Assembly (NCBI GenBank): GCA_963971535.1 | Contig: OZ020598.1 | Span: forward strand, 98,329,674-98,393,673 | Direction: 5' to 3' | From: Notolepis coatsorum | Lineage: Eukaryota > Chordata > Actinopteri > Aulopiformes > Paralepididae | Length of the DNA: 64,000 nt | In this document: piece by piece, positions 1 to 10,161 of the stretch | How the letters are laid out: the number at the start of each line of letters is the position of its first letter | Position numbering within the stretch: position 1 is the first letter of the stretch | Program-made: the position numbers and the translations under genes | Notes under the pieces: model-generated | The model's database searches: none | What the model was told of the DNA's origin: nothing | Seen by the model: only the letters and a program-made list of their open reading frames with translations

Positions 1-1844
1 TGACGACGGAGTGGTTTACCAACACCGAAATCACCCAAAATGGCCGATCCCTCGGCCGCCAAGACTGTCGGCCTCGCGATACCCTGTCGATTCTCCAACC
101 AGGGCACCACTGGCGGGGGAAACATGGCCGCCTGTCGAGGGCCCCGTCATCGCCGCTGACGAGGCCGTGCTCTCTCTTCTTCTGGCTGCGCGGTGTGAGG
201 CGGTGTAGGGCCTAGGACAATACCGCCCGCGCTCCAGCAGAAGACCAAAATCCCCTGCGGAGAGGGGAACCCTGAGCGGTTATAGCTTGCGGCTGGGTCA
301 AAGCTAATAACGTCAACATCCTCGACGGAGTGGTTTACCAACACCGTGCGCGATGTGTCGACGTCGGCCGGCCCTCAAGGCCCCTCCACCAGACACCATT
401 TCTGTAATAGAAAAAACACCAATTCGAACACAGTTCTAATCGTTGCCAATTCCATACCGTGGCGGTACAAGCCTTAACAGCCCACCAGCCACTCGCCAGG
501 CCGACCCATGGTGTCGGCCGGGCGGGGCATTGTTTCAATATATCAAAAACAAAGGACTGACGTTAACATGGAGCACCAGTGGTGATTGCAAACAGCACCC
601 TCCACTGTGGTGTGGACCATGAAAAGGTTAAATGAATAAAAGAGCTAAACCACAAAAACTGTAGAATGAGCAAACCCATACACACAAAGTTTAAGGGGAG
701 ACGGACCAGACCCGTCTTCATTCAAAATATTCACAACAGAACACCAGCCCTAGTTTAGCCCATTTACCAAAAAAGGTAAACAAAGCCCCCCCCCCGCACT
801 ACTCCCCCAGTATACCGATTGACCGTCAGTATGAATGGTTTGAGAGGAGAGAAAGCTTGTAGCAAGACAGACCTTCTCATAGCAGAGTGACAAAATGAAA
901 CAATAGCCCCCTACACAGGGCCGCCCCAGGAGATGGGGGGCCTCGCGTCTAAAAACGCACAGGGCCTCACATTTCTCCCAAGCGGCCCTGCCCTTACACT
1001 ACTGCAGCCTAACGCCAGGCAATGTGGAACCCAAGACAACAATTGCCTGTGCACAGACACGCAACATGTTTACCATGTCGGCTGGACCCATAGCCCCACT
1101 ACCCGACGCCAACCCAGATGGGAACACCGTTCAACAAACCCCGCCGGAACACAAGGTAATACCTGGCTAGAACCTAGCCACGACCTACCCCGTTGTCAAC
1201 CCATTTACCCGAAAAAGGTAAATAGAACTCAAAACCCCACAACAGCTACCGACTGACCTTCATTGATGAACCGGGCAAGAGGCGGGAGAGTGACAACATC
1301 TCACGGCGGAGACATTAAAACAGCATAGCAATTAGCAGTAGTGATAGCATGCGGCAGTAGCGATAGCATGTTAGCATAGCTTTAGATGTTTTAGCAGCAC
1401 GCCCAAGACAGCTTGGAAACCGTTCCCTGCAGAGAACGTTCACCAAACCATCTTGCCCCTGGCGCCAACACACAACAAGGTTGTGTTAACAACACAAACC
1501 AGCATTACTAACACTAATACCCATGCCTGAAGACACAGGGCCTACCTGAGTACAAGCTGGCCCGACAGCCAGCCTTGTACAGCTGAACCTCGATGTGCAG
1601 TCATCAAACGAGGAACATCACAGGCCCGTCGTGTCGCCGAAAACATGCGTCGAAGATGCCAGGGGCCAGCAACCTCCGGTAAGCTTCCAACATTATTAAT
1701 CTTCCTTAATCTTTTCATTCCGCTAGCTCGTATGGTGCAAGCATCCAGTACGCTGGGACGAAAATAGAGGAAGGGTGTTTCATGACCAGAGTCATGGTTA
1801 TATGGGTGGTACCACCATAAGGGGCGGGGCCCCATACAGGTGGG
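1..1844. other. Unassigned sequence, no supported gene
   Basis: I see no recognisable coding region or element in this stretch. Open frames on both strands are short and rich in low-complexity residues. A short imperfect repeat of GCAGTAG/GATAGCATG words lies near 1330-1380. A 24-bp direct repeat is listed separately. Confidence 0.5.
4..346. repeat. 24-bp direct repeat pair (4-27 and 323-346)
   Basis: The word beginning CGACGGAGTGGTTTACC and ending AACACCG occurs at 4-27 and again at 323-346 without a mismatch. The 295 bp between them has no terminal features that I recognise. It may mark a small insertion with a long target duplication or a local duplication. Confidence 0.6.
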
Positions 1845-2054
1845 GTGCATGTGTTTTTTGTTCGTGGGAGATACATTAGGTATCACAGGAGATATAGAGT
1901 ATCTCGTAAGGCTCAGAGCGGGACGCGATGCTATACGAAATATAACTTGTCTGTGGGTGAAGTGGATGGAGAGTACGAGCATGAGGATGAAGAGCTGGAG
2001 ATGGAAGAACTTGAATTAGAAGATCTCTTCAGTGACGATGAGGATGATGAGTAG
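1845..2054 (+). CDS. Small hypothetical protein or C-terminal fragment with acidic tail
   Basis: This frame encodes 69 residues: a basic, Arg/Tyr-rich first half (RYIRYHRRYRVSRKAQ) and a very acidic C-terminus of Glu, Asp and Leu ending in SDDEDDE. The stop is followed about 100 bp later by AATAAA at about 2159, so this could be the last exon of a longer gene. I do not recognise the family. The acidic tail after a basic block could fit a nuclear protein or a transposon-encoded C-terminus, but nothing proves translation. The upstream sequence in the same frame offers no clear homology. Confidence 0.25.
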   Translation: MHVFFVRGRYIRYHRRYRVSRKAQSGTRCYTKYNLSVGEVDGEYEHEDEELEMEELELEDLFSDDEDDE

Positions 2055-2154
2055 TTTAGGTCAGCAAGTTGGTAGTGACATGAAAAGGTAAATGTATTCA
2101 TTGTTCAAGTTGTAATTATATCACACTTTACATAATCTTTCATGTTTTATTTTG

Positions 2155-2621
2155 GTGCAATAAAGAGTTAAAAATAAACCCAACAAGATTTTATTTAATA
2201 ATTTCATTTCATTTAAAGGATTAGAGAAAAACTGATTGTGAACATATATTCACCCTATGTGTTGAAAAGGTAGTTGGTCATACACACATCTTTGGCCATT
2301 GCTTGCTGTTTTTGTCCAGAAATACAGTCAAACTGTTGTCAAATGTCAAAAATAACCATCCCATTGAATTCCTAGGGTCAGAATTGTATGGAAACATTTA
2401 TTAATTTGTCTCTGTATGTTGTTTGCTTCAAAGGTTATGCCTCTTGCAGGGGGACTGCCAAATGGAAATTAGCCTTTTGGCTAAAATTGGGTGCATTTAC
2501 ATCTGTAAAATGTTTTATTAATGTACACTGTCCCCCTTAAATAAATAAAGTAAACCTAAACCTTGCTATATCAAATTGTAATGTTTCGGTTTTGGGTTAG
2601 GTGCAATAAAGGGTTAAAAAT
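2155..2621 (+). mobile_element. LINE-type 3' tail, possibly flanked by a 20-bp near-repeat
   Basis: The part near 2440-2560 (AAATTAGCCTTTTGGCTAAA, then TAATGTACACTGTCCC and AAATAAATAAAG) resembles the 3' untranslated tail common to fish non-LTR retrotransposons. A near-identical 20-bp word (TGCAATAAAG, A or G, then GTTAAAAAT) sits at both ends (about 2155-2174 and 2602-2621), which could be a target duplication. Confidence 0.35.
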
Positions 2622-2632
2622 GGAGCCTTTCG

Positions 2633-3126
2633 ATAGGGCGGCTACGTGGCGTAGTTGGCAAGGCGCTCGCCACGAATGACGGAGACACTGGGCTCGCCTG
2701 TTCGAGCCCAGCGCTCCACATTGCTTTCAGTTTAGCTGGTCGTTCATACTAATACACATTGGCCGTATTAGGGGGTGGGAAACTGATGGGTTATGGGGGT
2801 GGGGATCGGGAGTTGTGGACAGCGACTCCTACAGGTCGGTTGGTGCGCCTGCGCAGTAGAATCAGGAAGTATCGGGGGCAGCGTGAGCCTCCCACGCGTT
2901 ACTCCTCGACACTGAGAGATCGAGCTGCGCAGGTGAAAAGATGCGACTGCTGTTACCTCAAGTACCGGAGGGGACTTGTGCTATGTATGACTTAGTCCAC
3001 ATTGCAGCCGGCTTGTGGGAGGCAAGAAACAGCGTTCGTGACAGGGGAGGGTTGAATTGGATGATACGAAATTGGGATGGGAGAAAATATAGAAAAATGG
3101 GAGAAAAAGTGGATAAAAAAAAATTT
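2633..3126 (+). mobile_element. tRNA-derived SINE, copy 1 (full length)
   Basis: The head is tRNA-like: an A box (TGGCGTAGTTGG, about 2647) and a B box (TGTTCGAGCCC, about 2699). A body of about 400 bp follows, with a GTGCGCCTGCGCAG segment and CCCACGCGTTAC, then a purine-rich tail (GGGAGAAAAAGTGGATAAAA). AGCCTTTCG flanks it on both sides (2624-2632 and 3127-3135) as a target duplication. Copies 2 (17806-18279) and 3 (41411-41892) share this structure in minus orientation. I do not know its family name. Confidence 0.85.
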
Positions 3127-3411
3127 AGCCTTTCGGACATTATTTCAGCTTGGCACCTGGCAGATTCTGAAAGTAGACACTTTAAGGATTAAGAAAAATC
3201 TGGTGGCATAAAAAATTCCAGGGGGTGCGCATGGACCCCTATTTCCATCTAGACTACTTGTGTTGTAGCGCTGCTCTAAAACGGTGTGTCTTTGTTATTT
3301 TTGTTCAGGATCAGCAAAAGACTTCTCCAAGCCCTTTTCAAACACTACATGACTAATGGCATAACGGCACAATGTATGCATCATTAGACCATCCACATAC
3401 ATGTAGTCTTA

Positions 3412-3806
3412 TTATTAACAAGACAAAGAAGACATTAACTACTGCCTTTTGCCGTAGACTAAAAACACACTTCTTCAATCAATATCTGAAATGGAAAAAA
3501 TCCACTAACCTTCTTACCACCTTATACTATCATGCACTCTTCCTCCTATTGTCTTTACAACTATGCACTCAACACTGCAGCACCCAAGTTTCAACACTGT
3601 TTGATGAACATTGTTACTCAGCTGTAAGAGTTGTACCCTTCCTGCTGACTTGTTGTAGATAACTTGTAAGTTGCTTTGGATAAAATGCGTTCAGCTAAAT
3701 GACTAAATGTAACTACCTACCAATAAAGTTAAGTACATCGAAACCATTCCTGAGTACCTCTGGCATGTACGGTTGTTATTACCAAGACAAAGAAGACATT
3801 AACTAC
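3412..3806 (+). mobile_element. L2/CR1-type LINE 3' end, within a 31-bp direct repeat pair
   Basis: Near 3450-3490 the frame reads RRLKTHFFNQYLKW, typical of the C-terminus of fish L2-type ORF2. The end near 3660-3715 (TTGCTTTGGATAAAATGCG, then CTAAATGACTAAATG) is the characteristic 3' tail with its short tandem repeat. A 31-bp word containing AAGACAAAGAAGACATTAAC occurs at 3412-3442 and 3776-3806 with one mismatch. The second copy starts about 60 bp past the tail, so it may be a local duplication and not a clean target duplication. Confidence 0.6.
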
Positions 3807-3922
3807 CTAAAATTCCGGCAACATTAGGCATGAGTTTTACCACTTAGAAAAATGTAATTCTCATAAACCAATTCTGTGTTTGCAGGGTAGCGTCTTGTTG
3901 GTCTGCGCAGCTTCCGAAGGCT

Positions 3923-4560
3923 GTGGAAAACACTTCTCCCTCAGATAACAAGCACCAGACCTCATCAGATCTGTGCTGGCAATGCTACAGAAACAATTAC
4001 CAGCTGAGTCAAGCTGTCGGAAAGCCAGACAAACTCCAGGTGCCGTTACAACATCTTGCCCTTGTTCAGAGAGAGCGAGAGCGGTACCAGGATATGACTG
4101 CTGCCACTAAAAAGACTGTGGAGATGTACAGCTGTCTCTAAGCCCTTCCAGACCTCCAAGCAGAGACATCACAATGCACTACAGTTTTGATTATGCACAA
4201 CAGGTGAGAACATCCTATCCTATCACAATGTTGCGTTTTGTTGATTACTTTGTTGATTTACTATTTTGTTGATTTCCATTTATCTTGTTTTTTTCTATCT
4301 TTCTTCTCTCTCAGGTGCACTTCCCCTCTCACCTTTTTCAAGTTGGGCCCCTATATTTTGCTACACCACGCAAGTGTGGCCTGTTAGGTGTCCACTGTGA
4401 TGGATTGACGAAGCAAGTGCATTAGAGAATCGTTGAAGGGATGGCATCAGGTAAGGGCAGCAATGCAGTCATCAACTATGTGCGTAATTCTTTCGACAAC
4501 TACAGAGTTGGAGAAAGACCTTCATTGTGACAACTGCAGTGGCCAAAATAAGAACATACT
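3923..4560 (+). pseudogene. Broken transposase-like pseudogene with one intron
   Basis: The first frame (3923-4141) reads through DLCWQCYRNNYQLSQ and LVQRERERYQDMTAATK. Then 4174-4203 gives MHYSFDYAQQ, and a GT-AG intron fits at 4204-4314 (CAG|GTGAGA to CTCTCAG|GTG). The second exon gives VHFPSHLFQVGPLYFATPRK, followed by CGLLGV. A stop (TAG) interrupts it, and a one-base shift is needed to read LHCDNCSGQNKN at 4520-4555. I recall the same word order (HYSFDYAQQ, GPIYF.TPRKC, ADNCSGQNKN) from a large repeated family of uncharacterised RNase H-like, transposase-like proteins in fish and invertebrates. That assignment is from memory. This copy has at least two stops and one frameshift and cannot make a product. 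Confidence 0.55.
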
Positions 4561-5058
4561 GTGAGAATGGGTTTTAAGCAGAGCCCAATCGCTGAACACA
4601 GGAGAAGAGAGAATGGCGCGTTTCAGGATATTTAATAGTATTTCCCAAGCAGACAAGAGTTACATCCAGAAATGTACAACAGACAGGAATTGGGAATGTT
4701 CTTGGGGCAATGAGAGCAGGTGCACTCCAGTGCTACTACGAACGGAAGATACAGGTCCGTGTCGAGAGAGTGAGCAGGAACTTCTTAGTAAAGCTCCAGG
4801 GGTCCAGACAGGGGCTTGCTGGAATGGAGGTCTGGGCACAAGAGAAGGAATGTTAGAACAGGGAATAATCACACGAGAGTTCTAGCAGGTCTTCGGACTG
4901 AGGCGTCGTACCTAGGTAATGATAATAACACCACGACGACTTCTGGTCAGCATCCTCCGGTAGAAGTAGGGTCTTGGTGATCAGGGAATGGGATACAGCT
5001 GTGAAGAGTGAGGTGCCTGGCAGCATGTGAATCAGGAGATGAGGTGCAGCTGAGTTGA
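4561..5058. other. Unassigned sequence
   Basis: No gene or element with recognisable ends was found here. The open frames on both strands overlap each other and lack motifs. Confidence 0.4.
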
Positions 5059-5442
5059 GTGACAGGTAGGGTTGGGCATCGTTTGGATTTGAACGATTCC
5101 AGTTCCAATTCCGATTCTCCATTTCGATACCTGTTCTAAACGATTCTCGATTGCGATTCTTTGAGGTGCAGGTCAAAACAGGTCACAGCTTATTTAGCAG
5201 GAGATTATTTTTTTTTAAATCTAAAAAAAAATCATACTATTCACATTGTCAGTTGACTTGATACAGTTGAATTTGGTTGCTGTACTGTAACTAGGGTATT
5301 AATTAACAAAGTAAAAACGTTTTTTTTTTTTTAATCGAAATTAAGAATCGAAATGCAAATATGTTACTTCCGGTTCCAGAACCGGACGTTAGGAACCGGT
5401 TCCTATTAGAACCGGTTTTCGGTGCCCAACCCTAGTGACAGG
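5059..5442. mobile_element. hAT-type MITE (368 bp) with 8-bp target duplication
   Basis: The element (5067-5434) starts TAGGGTTGGGCATCG and ends CGGTGCCCAACCCTA: terminal inverted repeats of 15 bp with one mismatch. GTGACAGG lies directly outside both ends (5059-5066, 5435-5442). An 8-bp duplication and a TAGGG terminus fit the hAT superfamily. It has no coding capacity; the interior is made of GATTC/AACCGG words. Confidence 0.85.
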
Positions 5443-5606
5443 GGGTGAAGGAGTGCTGACCATATATGGGCGTGAGGCCTCCGTGGTGGATGGAAGGGAT
5501 GAAGAGGAGTGAGGAAGGTGTGTGGTGAATGTGAAGGGGGGATGAGGAGGAGTGAAGAATGCTCTTGCTGTGATTATGACACATACTGACACGTGGCAAC
5601 ATATAT

Positions 5607-6203
5607 ATATATATTAGGGATGTCCCGATCAAATTAGTTTGCTCCCGATCCGATCCCGATCATGTGATTTTGAGTATCTACCGATACCGATCTTTCCCGA
5701 TCCGATCAACAAAAAAAATGTCATAAGAAAAGAAAATAATAATAAAAATCTCCCATCCCAATTTCTCCCATTACATTCACCCTGAATGTTGACGTTATCC
5801 AGGTGAAAAGTTAACTTCATTCAAGCAAGGCATTGCAACCGGAGTTATCTAAAAACTCCGCCTCCAACCTGCTGCTTCATGAGAGCAATGGCGCCATCGT
5901 CTGTAAAAATCAGGTGACTGCAAGTTCTGCAACTAGTGGATGTCGCTCATCCTTGACATAAATCATTTGATGTATAATTAAATCAAAGGAAATGCGTTTG
6001 TTTTGGCAAAATTAATCTGCTCTGTGACAATAAATAAATGAATGATGATATGCAATTTAAAACCAAGACTAAGGCCTCAGTATGAGTTTAAGACGTGAAC
6101 ATGGTCATGTTTGTTGAATAAAAAAAAAGGAAAGATTTTTTTCCCCGATCCCGATCTTCGGGGGCCGATCACATGATCAGATCGGGACATCCCTAATATA
6201 TAT
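5607..6203. mobile_element. hAT-type MITE (581 bp) inserted in an AT repeat
   Basis: The element (5615-6195) starts TAGGGATGTCCCGATC and ends GATCGGGACATCCCTA, an exact 16-bp inverted repeat. ATATATAT flanks both sides and fits an 8-bp target duplication, although the AT-rich site makes this ambiguous. The interior carries many CCGATC words and no gene. Confidence 0.8.
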
Positions 6204-6204
6204 A

Positions 6205-7114
6205 TTAACACTTTCTCTGCCAGAGACGCCTAAACTCGTCATTCCCCACCATGCTAATTCTGCCAATGACGCCGTAACACGTCATTGAGATCAATATTTC
6301 AAAAATCTGTGATCGCAATCATATTTCTCCCCCGGAGACTTGAGATCTACTGTTGATCCCCTCTCAACTCTCCAACGGTTCAAGAGCGCCATCTGGTGGC
6401 CGATCGGCGGATCGCCCAAACCGGAAACGGAAGCTGGTGCTCATTCCAATTCGGTCCGATCACTCGCTAATAGTCCCGGGACTCGAGCTAGACACAATGG
6501 ATAGCAATCCGTTACCAATAACTCGATAAACAACATGATTTGGACGTATATACTATTATACAACCTGGAGATGGATCGCATATTTCTACATCCCATAATA
6601 GGAATATTTTTGCTCCACGCTCATCGCCCAACGGCCCGAGGAGACTGGGGTAAGATTCAGCGTTTTTGTTTACCGTGTTCGATATAAACTGCTCTAATGA
6701 TCATATCACCCACACTAGATGAATCATCTAACGTTGGCCACGGAATTAGTAACTTCTAGAAGCACGTCCATTTGAAATTTTTTTATCTCGCGCAGATCGC
6801 TATCAAACTGTATTTGATCATCAATATAATGCATTTAGGGCTATAAATCACGTTCTGGAGAAAGCTGCAGAAAACGATAAAAACATATTTATACTTTAGA
6901 CCGTATTTTAGTATGAATATGTGAATGAAAAAGTATAACGTTCCCACATCCTGAACGATAGATAATTGACGTTGAATGGGCCATAGTAATGTCAATTTAG
7001 CAATACAATTAAAAAAGTTATAGCCCTGCAAAGAAGGGGAACTTCTCCATAGACAAATAGAGCTGGCAGAGAGGGGTATAATGATGTACATAAGCCTGGC
7101 GAAGAAAGTGTTAA
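6205..7114 (+). mobile_element. piggyBac-like non-autonomous element, copy a
   Basis: The left end reads TTAACACTTTCTCTGCCAG and the right end, reversed, TTAACACTTTCTTCGCCAG, with TTAA at each tip as expected for piggyBac-type insertion. The inner segment near the right end (reversed: ATGGCCCATTCAAC and GTGGGAACGTTATA) also occurs in copies b and c. Near 6570-6650 a plus-strand frame reads MDRIFLHPIIGIFLLHAHR followed by GGGGTAAG, which matches a peptide and splice-donor pattern in copies b to d. No full transposase is present. Confidence 0.75.
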
Positions 7115-7119
7115 CATAG

Positions 7120-7436
7120 TGGCATATATACATGTGGCAACATACAGTATATATATATATATATATGTAACGGTTGTGACATCGTCACCTCAAACTTCGA
7201 TGCCCCGAGGGAGTTTCGAACCCGGGTCTCCCACGCCGCAGGCAACAACACAGACCGCTATACGAAGTGAACTCACTGCTTTGCAACGTGTCTATCTGTC
7301 TTTTGAGGATGAGAGTGAGTTTAACCCATAGCACCGCTACTCACCCCAGCCACTTCACAACATCTGAAGTCCATCGTGACTGCGCTTCGTGGTACCATCC
7401 GTTACATATACTGGCATATATACATGTGGCAACATA
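7120..7436 (-). mobile_element. tRNA-like SINE fragment in a small inverted-ended insertion
   Basis: Reading the minus strand, 7170-7270 contains a tRNA-like B box (GGGTTCGAAACTCCC) and an upstream A-box-like TAGCGGTCTGTG. The block 7145-7411 has inverted ends (TATATGTAACGG and CCGTTACATATA). A 25-bp direct repeat, TGGCATATATACATG followed by TGGCAACATA, lies at 7120-7144 and 7412-7436. This may be a target duplication, or remains of the surrounding tandem array, which has the same words. Confidence 0.5.
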
Positions 7437-7439
7437 TCT

Positions 7440-7690
7440 GGCTACAGAGAGTGGTGCGCTCAGCCGAGCGTACCACGGGTATTGCACTACCTCCCCTGCA
7501 GGTTCTATACAACAAGAGGTGCAAATCCAGAGCCTGCAGGATAATGAAAGACCCTCACCACCCCAATAACAGCCTGTTCCAGCTGCTGAGGTCAGGCAGA
7601 CGCCTGCGAACCCCAGCTACTAGGACAGAGAAGCTTAGGCTCAGCTTCTTCCCCCAGGCCATCAGAGTCCTGAACAATGAACATTGAGTA
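7440..7690 (+). pseudogene. Rex1-like LINE reverse transcriptase, C-terminal fragment
   Basis: The plus frame reads LQRVVRSAERTTG, LYNKRCKSRACRI, PHHPNNSLFQLLRSGRR and FFPQAIRVLNN. These words end the ORF of a Rex1/CR1-group fish LINE. The same words occur in the better preserved copy at 28213-29454 on the other strand. Only about 80 C-terminal residues remain, so it is a dead, truncated copy. Confidence 0.7.
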
Positions 7691-7737
7691 CCACTGTAAC
7701 ACTTTAGCATGAGCAGGTCAGCGCAAGAGAGATAAAT

Positions 7738-7935
7738 AAACTAAAAGGAGAAAACCTTCAAGGGAAAGAAGGGACCGCACACTCCACAGGACTCGTTTTT
7801 GCTTATTTATTGTTTGTTTCATAGCACCTGAGGAAGCGACAGCGAAACGCGTTGTGCAAACAATAAATAAGCAAAAACGAGTCCTGTGGAGTGTGCGGTC
7901 CCTTCTTTCCCTTGAAGATTTTCTCCTTTTAGTTT
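7738..7935. repeat. 78-bp-arm palindrome with hammerhead-like loop (Penelope-type terminus)
   Basis: The arm 7738-7815 is repeated in reverse complement at 7858-7935 with about one mismatch, around a 42-nt loop. The loop reads CTGAGGA (7828-7834), a short GC-pairing hairpin, then GAAAC (7844-7848), which is the order of the hammerhead ribozyme core. Penelope-like elements are known to carry hammerhead motifs in their terminal repeats and to leave inverted terminal copies. The arm sequence (AAACAATAAATAAGC to GTCCCTTCTTTC) resembles the terminal repeat at 56411-56480 in layout. I infer a truncated, inverted Penelope-like end. Confidence 0.55.
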
Positions 7936-8030
7936 ATATATCTATAGATATTAACATACTGACATGTAGCAACATATATCTATACATATTAACATACTGA
8001 CATGTGGCAACATATAGATATTAACTCATT
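7936..8030. repeat. Remnant tandem array (ACATACTGACATGTGGCAAC unit)
   Basis: Words such as AACATACTGACATGTGGCAA, then CATATA, recur at about 5575-5605, 7120-7144, 7412-7436 and 7950-8025. They appear to be pieces of one tandem array into which the neighbouring MITE and the two TTAA elements inserted. Confidence 0.5.
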
Positions 8031-8713
8031 CGGCGCCAGCTATTAGTTAGGGCCCGCTGTAGCTAGGCCGTGCTTTAAACGATAGGACTGAGTCACCTTG
8101 TTTGTAGAGCTATAACTATATTCTATATTATACAGTAGCTATGGATACAATACTATGGCCCATTTGACATCACCTATCTATCGTTCAATATGTGAAAAAG
8201 AATAAATGTTTCCATCCATACGTTCCTGTGTTATACCGTGGTGAATATAAGTATGGTTTTAGAGCGGTCTAGGGTAATTCATGAAATGTTTTTAGTTAAA
8301 GCCCTATACGTCAATTCCACTATAGATGTTGCCATTTCTTGCCTGTATACGCTATTATCCCGAAATCAAATCTATATCATAGGTATTATGTTCCATCATG
8401 AATGCATGAAAGGGGGGGGGGGGTCGTTTCTGAGTATGTGATTGTCACTAACGGCACTCGCATTGAACACTAAAAAAGCTTATCAGCCCGATCGGTGTAA
8501 AAGCATTACAGGATCAAGCAAAAATTTACGTCAGATCATTCTTACCTGTTATCGGGAGTATTCCAAAAATAATATTCCAACTGTTTGATGGCCATCTGGT
8601 ACATCCAATGTCCATTTGGCCCGCGGCATAATCCACCACAACATATGGATCGGGGATATTTGACACGCTTTGGCCAACTCCTGTACCCATACATAAACAG
8701 ATAGTTTTTTGGG

Positions 8714-8960
8714 TGTCGTGTGTGGTGTGCGCACAGTCAGCGTGTGTGTGCATCAGAGTGTGTGTGCATGTGTGCGTGTGTTCGGAGCAGCCAGCGTGCG
8801 TGTGTATCAGAGTGTGTGTGTGTGTGTATGTGTGTCTGTGTTCGTATCAGTGTGTGTGTGTGTAGACAACGTGTGTGTGTGTGCGTGTCGTGATCGTGCA
8901 CGCCAGTGTGTGCGTGCGTGTAAGGGCGTGTGCAAGCGAGATCATCAGCGTGTGCGTCAG
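8714..8960. repeat. GT-rich microsatellite
   Basis: This is a run of imperfect GTGTGT and GTGTGC units with scattered interruptions. It gives spurious Cys/Val- or His/Thr-rich frames on both strands. Confidence 0.85.
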
Positions 8961-8969
8961 AGCTTGTAG

Positions 8970-9402
8970 ATGCCAGCGTGTTTCGGGGCGGGACCTGCTG
9001 CTGATAACCACCCTGTCTCTGCTGTAGGGGGCAAGTGGGAGGGCGCCGGGGGGGAGCTTGATCCCTTACTGCACCCTGATAACAGTTGCATGCCCAGTGA
9101 CCTTTTCCCCCGCAGACATAGCAATAGGTTGTATCATTCCGCTGCTGCCGATAACCCTGTTGTGAAAAGGGGCCAAAAAACCCTAGACCTCCCTCGTGGA
9201 TTCCCCTGTCCTTCTGATAACAGTTGCGGGCCCAATGACCGGTTTTTCCACAGGTATGGCAGCACGTGAGGTCCCGCTGTCTGTCCCTCGTGGTGCACGT
9301 CCAGCCATCTGTCAGTTTGATTACAAAATACAGACACATGACTTGTTGGATGCAAGAGAGAGAGAGAGTGACACGTTCACGCTGCACCATCATGCAATGC
9401 AC
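8970..9402 (-). CDS. Gag-like fragment with two CCHC zinc knuckles
   Basis: The minus frame carries two retroelement-type zinc knuckles: CHTCGKTGHWARNC (residues 48-61 of the 221-residue frame) and CYVCGGKGHWACNC (94-107). Both fit CX2CX4HX4C. The linker is Gln/Arg/Pro-rich, as in nucleocapsid regions. There is no capsid or protease next to it, and the frame then runs into the GT repeat, so this is probably a fragment of an LTR-element gag captured inside the piggyBac-like copy b. A cellular CCHC protein is possible but less likely in this setting. Confidence 0.45.
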
Positions 9403-9544
9403 ATACTGAGGTTGTGAGTGGTGTAAAGGTATGTAGCAGACTTGCCCTCAAAATCCACAAAATCAAATGTATTGTGCAAGGCAGGTAATCTACAAATCCA
9501 AAGATTAATTTAAACTTGTGAAAGTCGGCAGTTCAACCAGTTGA

Positions 9545-9830
9545 AAGTACTAAACTTCTTGGAGTGAAGCTGGATTGCACTCTGTCTTGATTTCAGCATA
9601 TTAATTATATTGTTTTTAAAATGGGAAGAGCAATCGGTATTTCCAGGAGATGTACTCCCTTTGTTGCCCATCCCGTCTTATGTCAGATAGTGCAACGTTT
9701 AGTTACATGTCATCTTGACCATTGGTCTGCGATGTGGCGCTGCCAGCGGTGACCTCTGTAAGCTCCAGGTTGCCCAGAACAGGGCAGCACGGTTGGTACT
9801 ATGGGCTGCTGATCAAGGTCTAATGTGAGC
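9545..9830 (+). pseudogene. LINE reverse transcriptase C-terminal fragment
   Basis: Frames on the plus strand read LNFLGVKLDCTLS, MGRAIGISRRCTPF, IVQRLVTCHLDHWSAMW and, after a shift, QVAQNRAARLVLWA. This is the connection region downstream of the RT catalytic core in non-LTR retrotransposons (compare the FLGV, DY.S..W and QNRAAR words of that family). Stops and a frameshift show it is dead. It lies inside copy b. Confidence 0.5.
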
Positions 9831-10161
9831 CATATATGCATGCCCGCCGGCCGCCTCTCTTGGCCTAACGTTGAAGATAGATTGTCTTGTAATATACTCA
9901 TGCTGTCCAAGTTGGTCATGAGCTCCAAGATACAAGGGTACAAAGGGTGCTCGATACCACCGTCTAGCGAGATACGGCCGGTATTGCCGTTTGGCGACCT
10001 CAGACTCATTCCCTATGTAACACAGAGGTCCGTGGATGAATAATGAATACAAATATTGAATAAAGGGATAAACGACCAAAACCAGAGAAATCTCGGGTCT
10101 TGGCGCCCAACGCATGGCAAGTTAACCCGGGATATGTCGGGTCTGGCGCCGAATGTGTTAA

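Larger units (their letters stand above)
8031..10161 (-). mobile_element. piggyBac-like element, copy b, with internal foreign pieces
   Basis: The left end is TTAACTCATTCGGCGCCAG and the right end, reversed, is TTAACACATTCGGCGCCAG. TTAA is at both tips. The 3' subterminal part (8154-8450) matches copies a, c and d. On the minus strand a frame ends with DGHQTVGILFLEYSR and then a GTAAGA donor at about 8545, the pattern shared with the other copies. The interior also holds a GT microsatellite, a zinc-knuckle frame and a LINE fragment, so this copy has collected insertions. No complete transposase was seen. Confidence 0.75.

Noticed and set aside
933..1256. 107-residue open frame on the plus strand
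   Set aside because: It has no motif, no recognisable family and biased Thr/Pro/Gln content; it looks like chance.
2640..2720. A tRNA gene at the head of SINE copy 1
   Set aside because: A and B boxes are present, but the sequence continues into a conserved SINE body with a target duplication and two more genomic copies, and no clean cloverleaf was evident.
8709..8969. Cys/Val-rich small protein on the plus strand
   Set aside because: It is the translation of a GT microsatellite.
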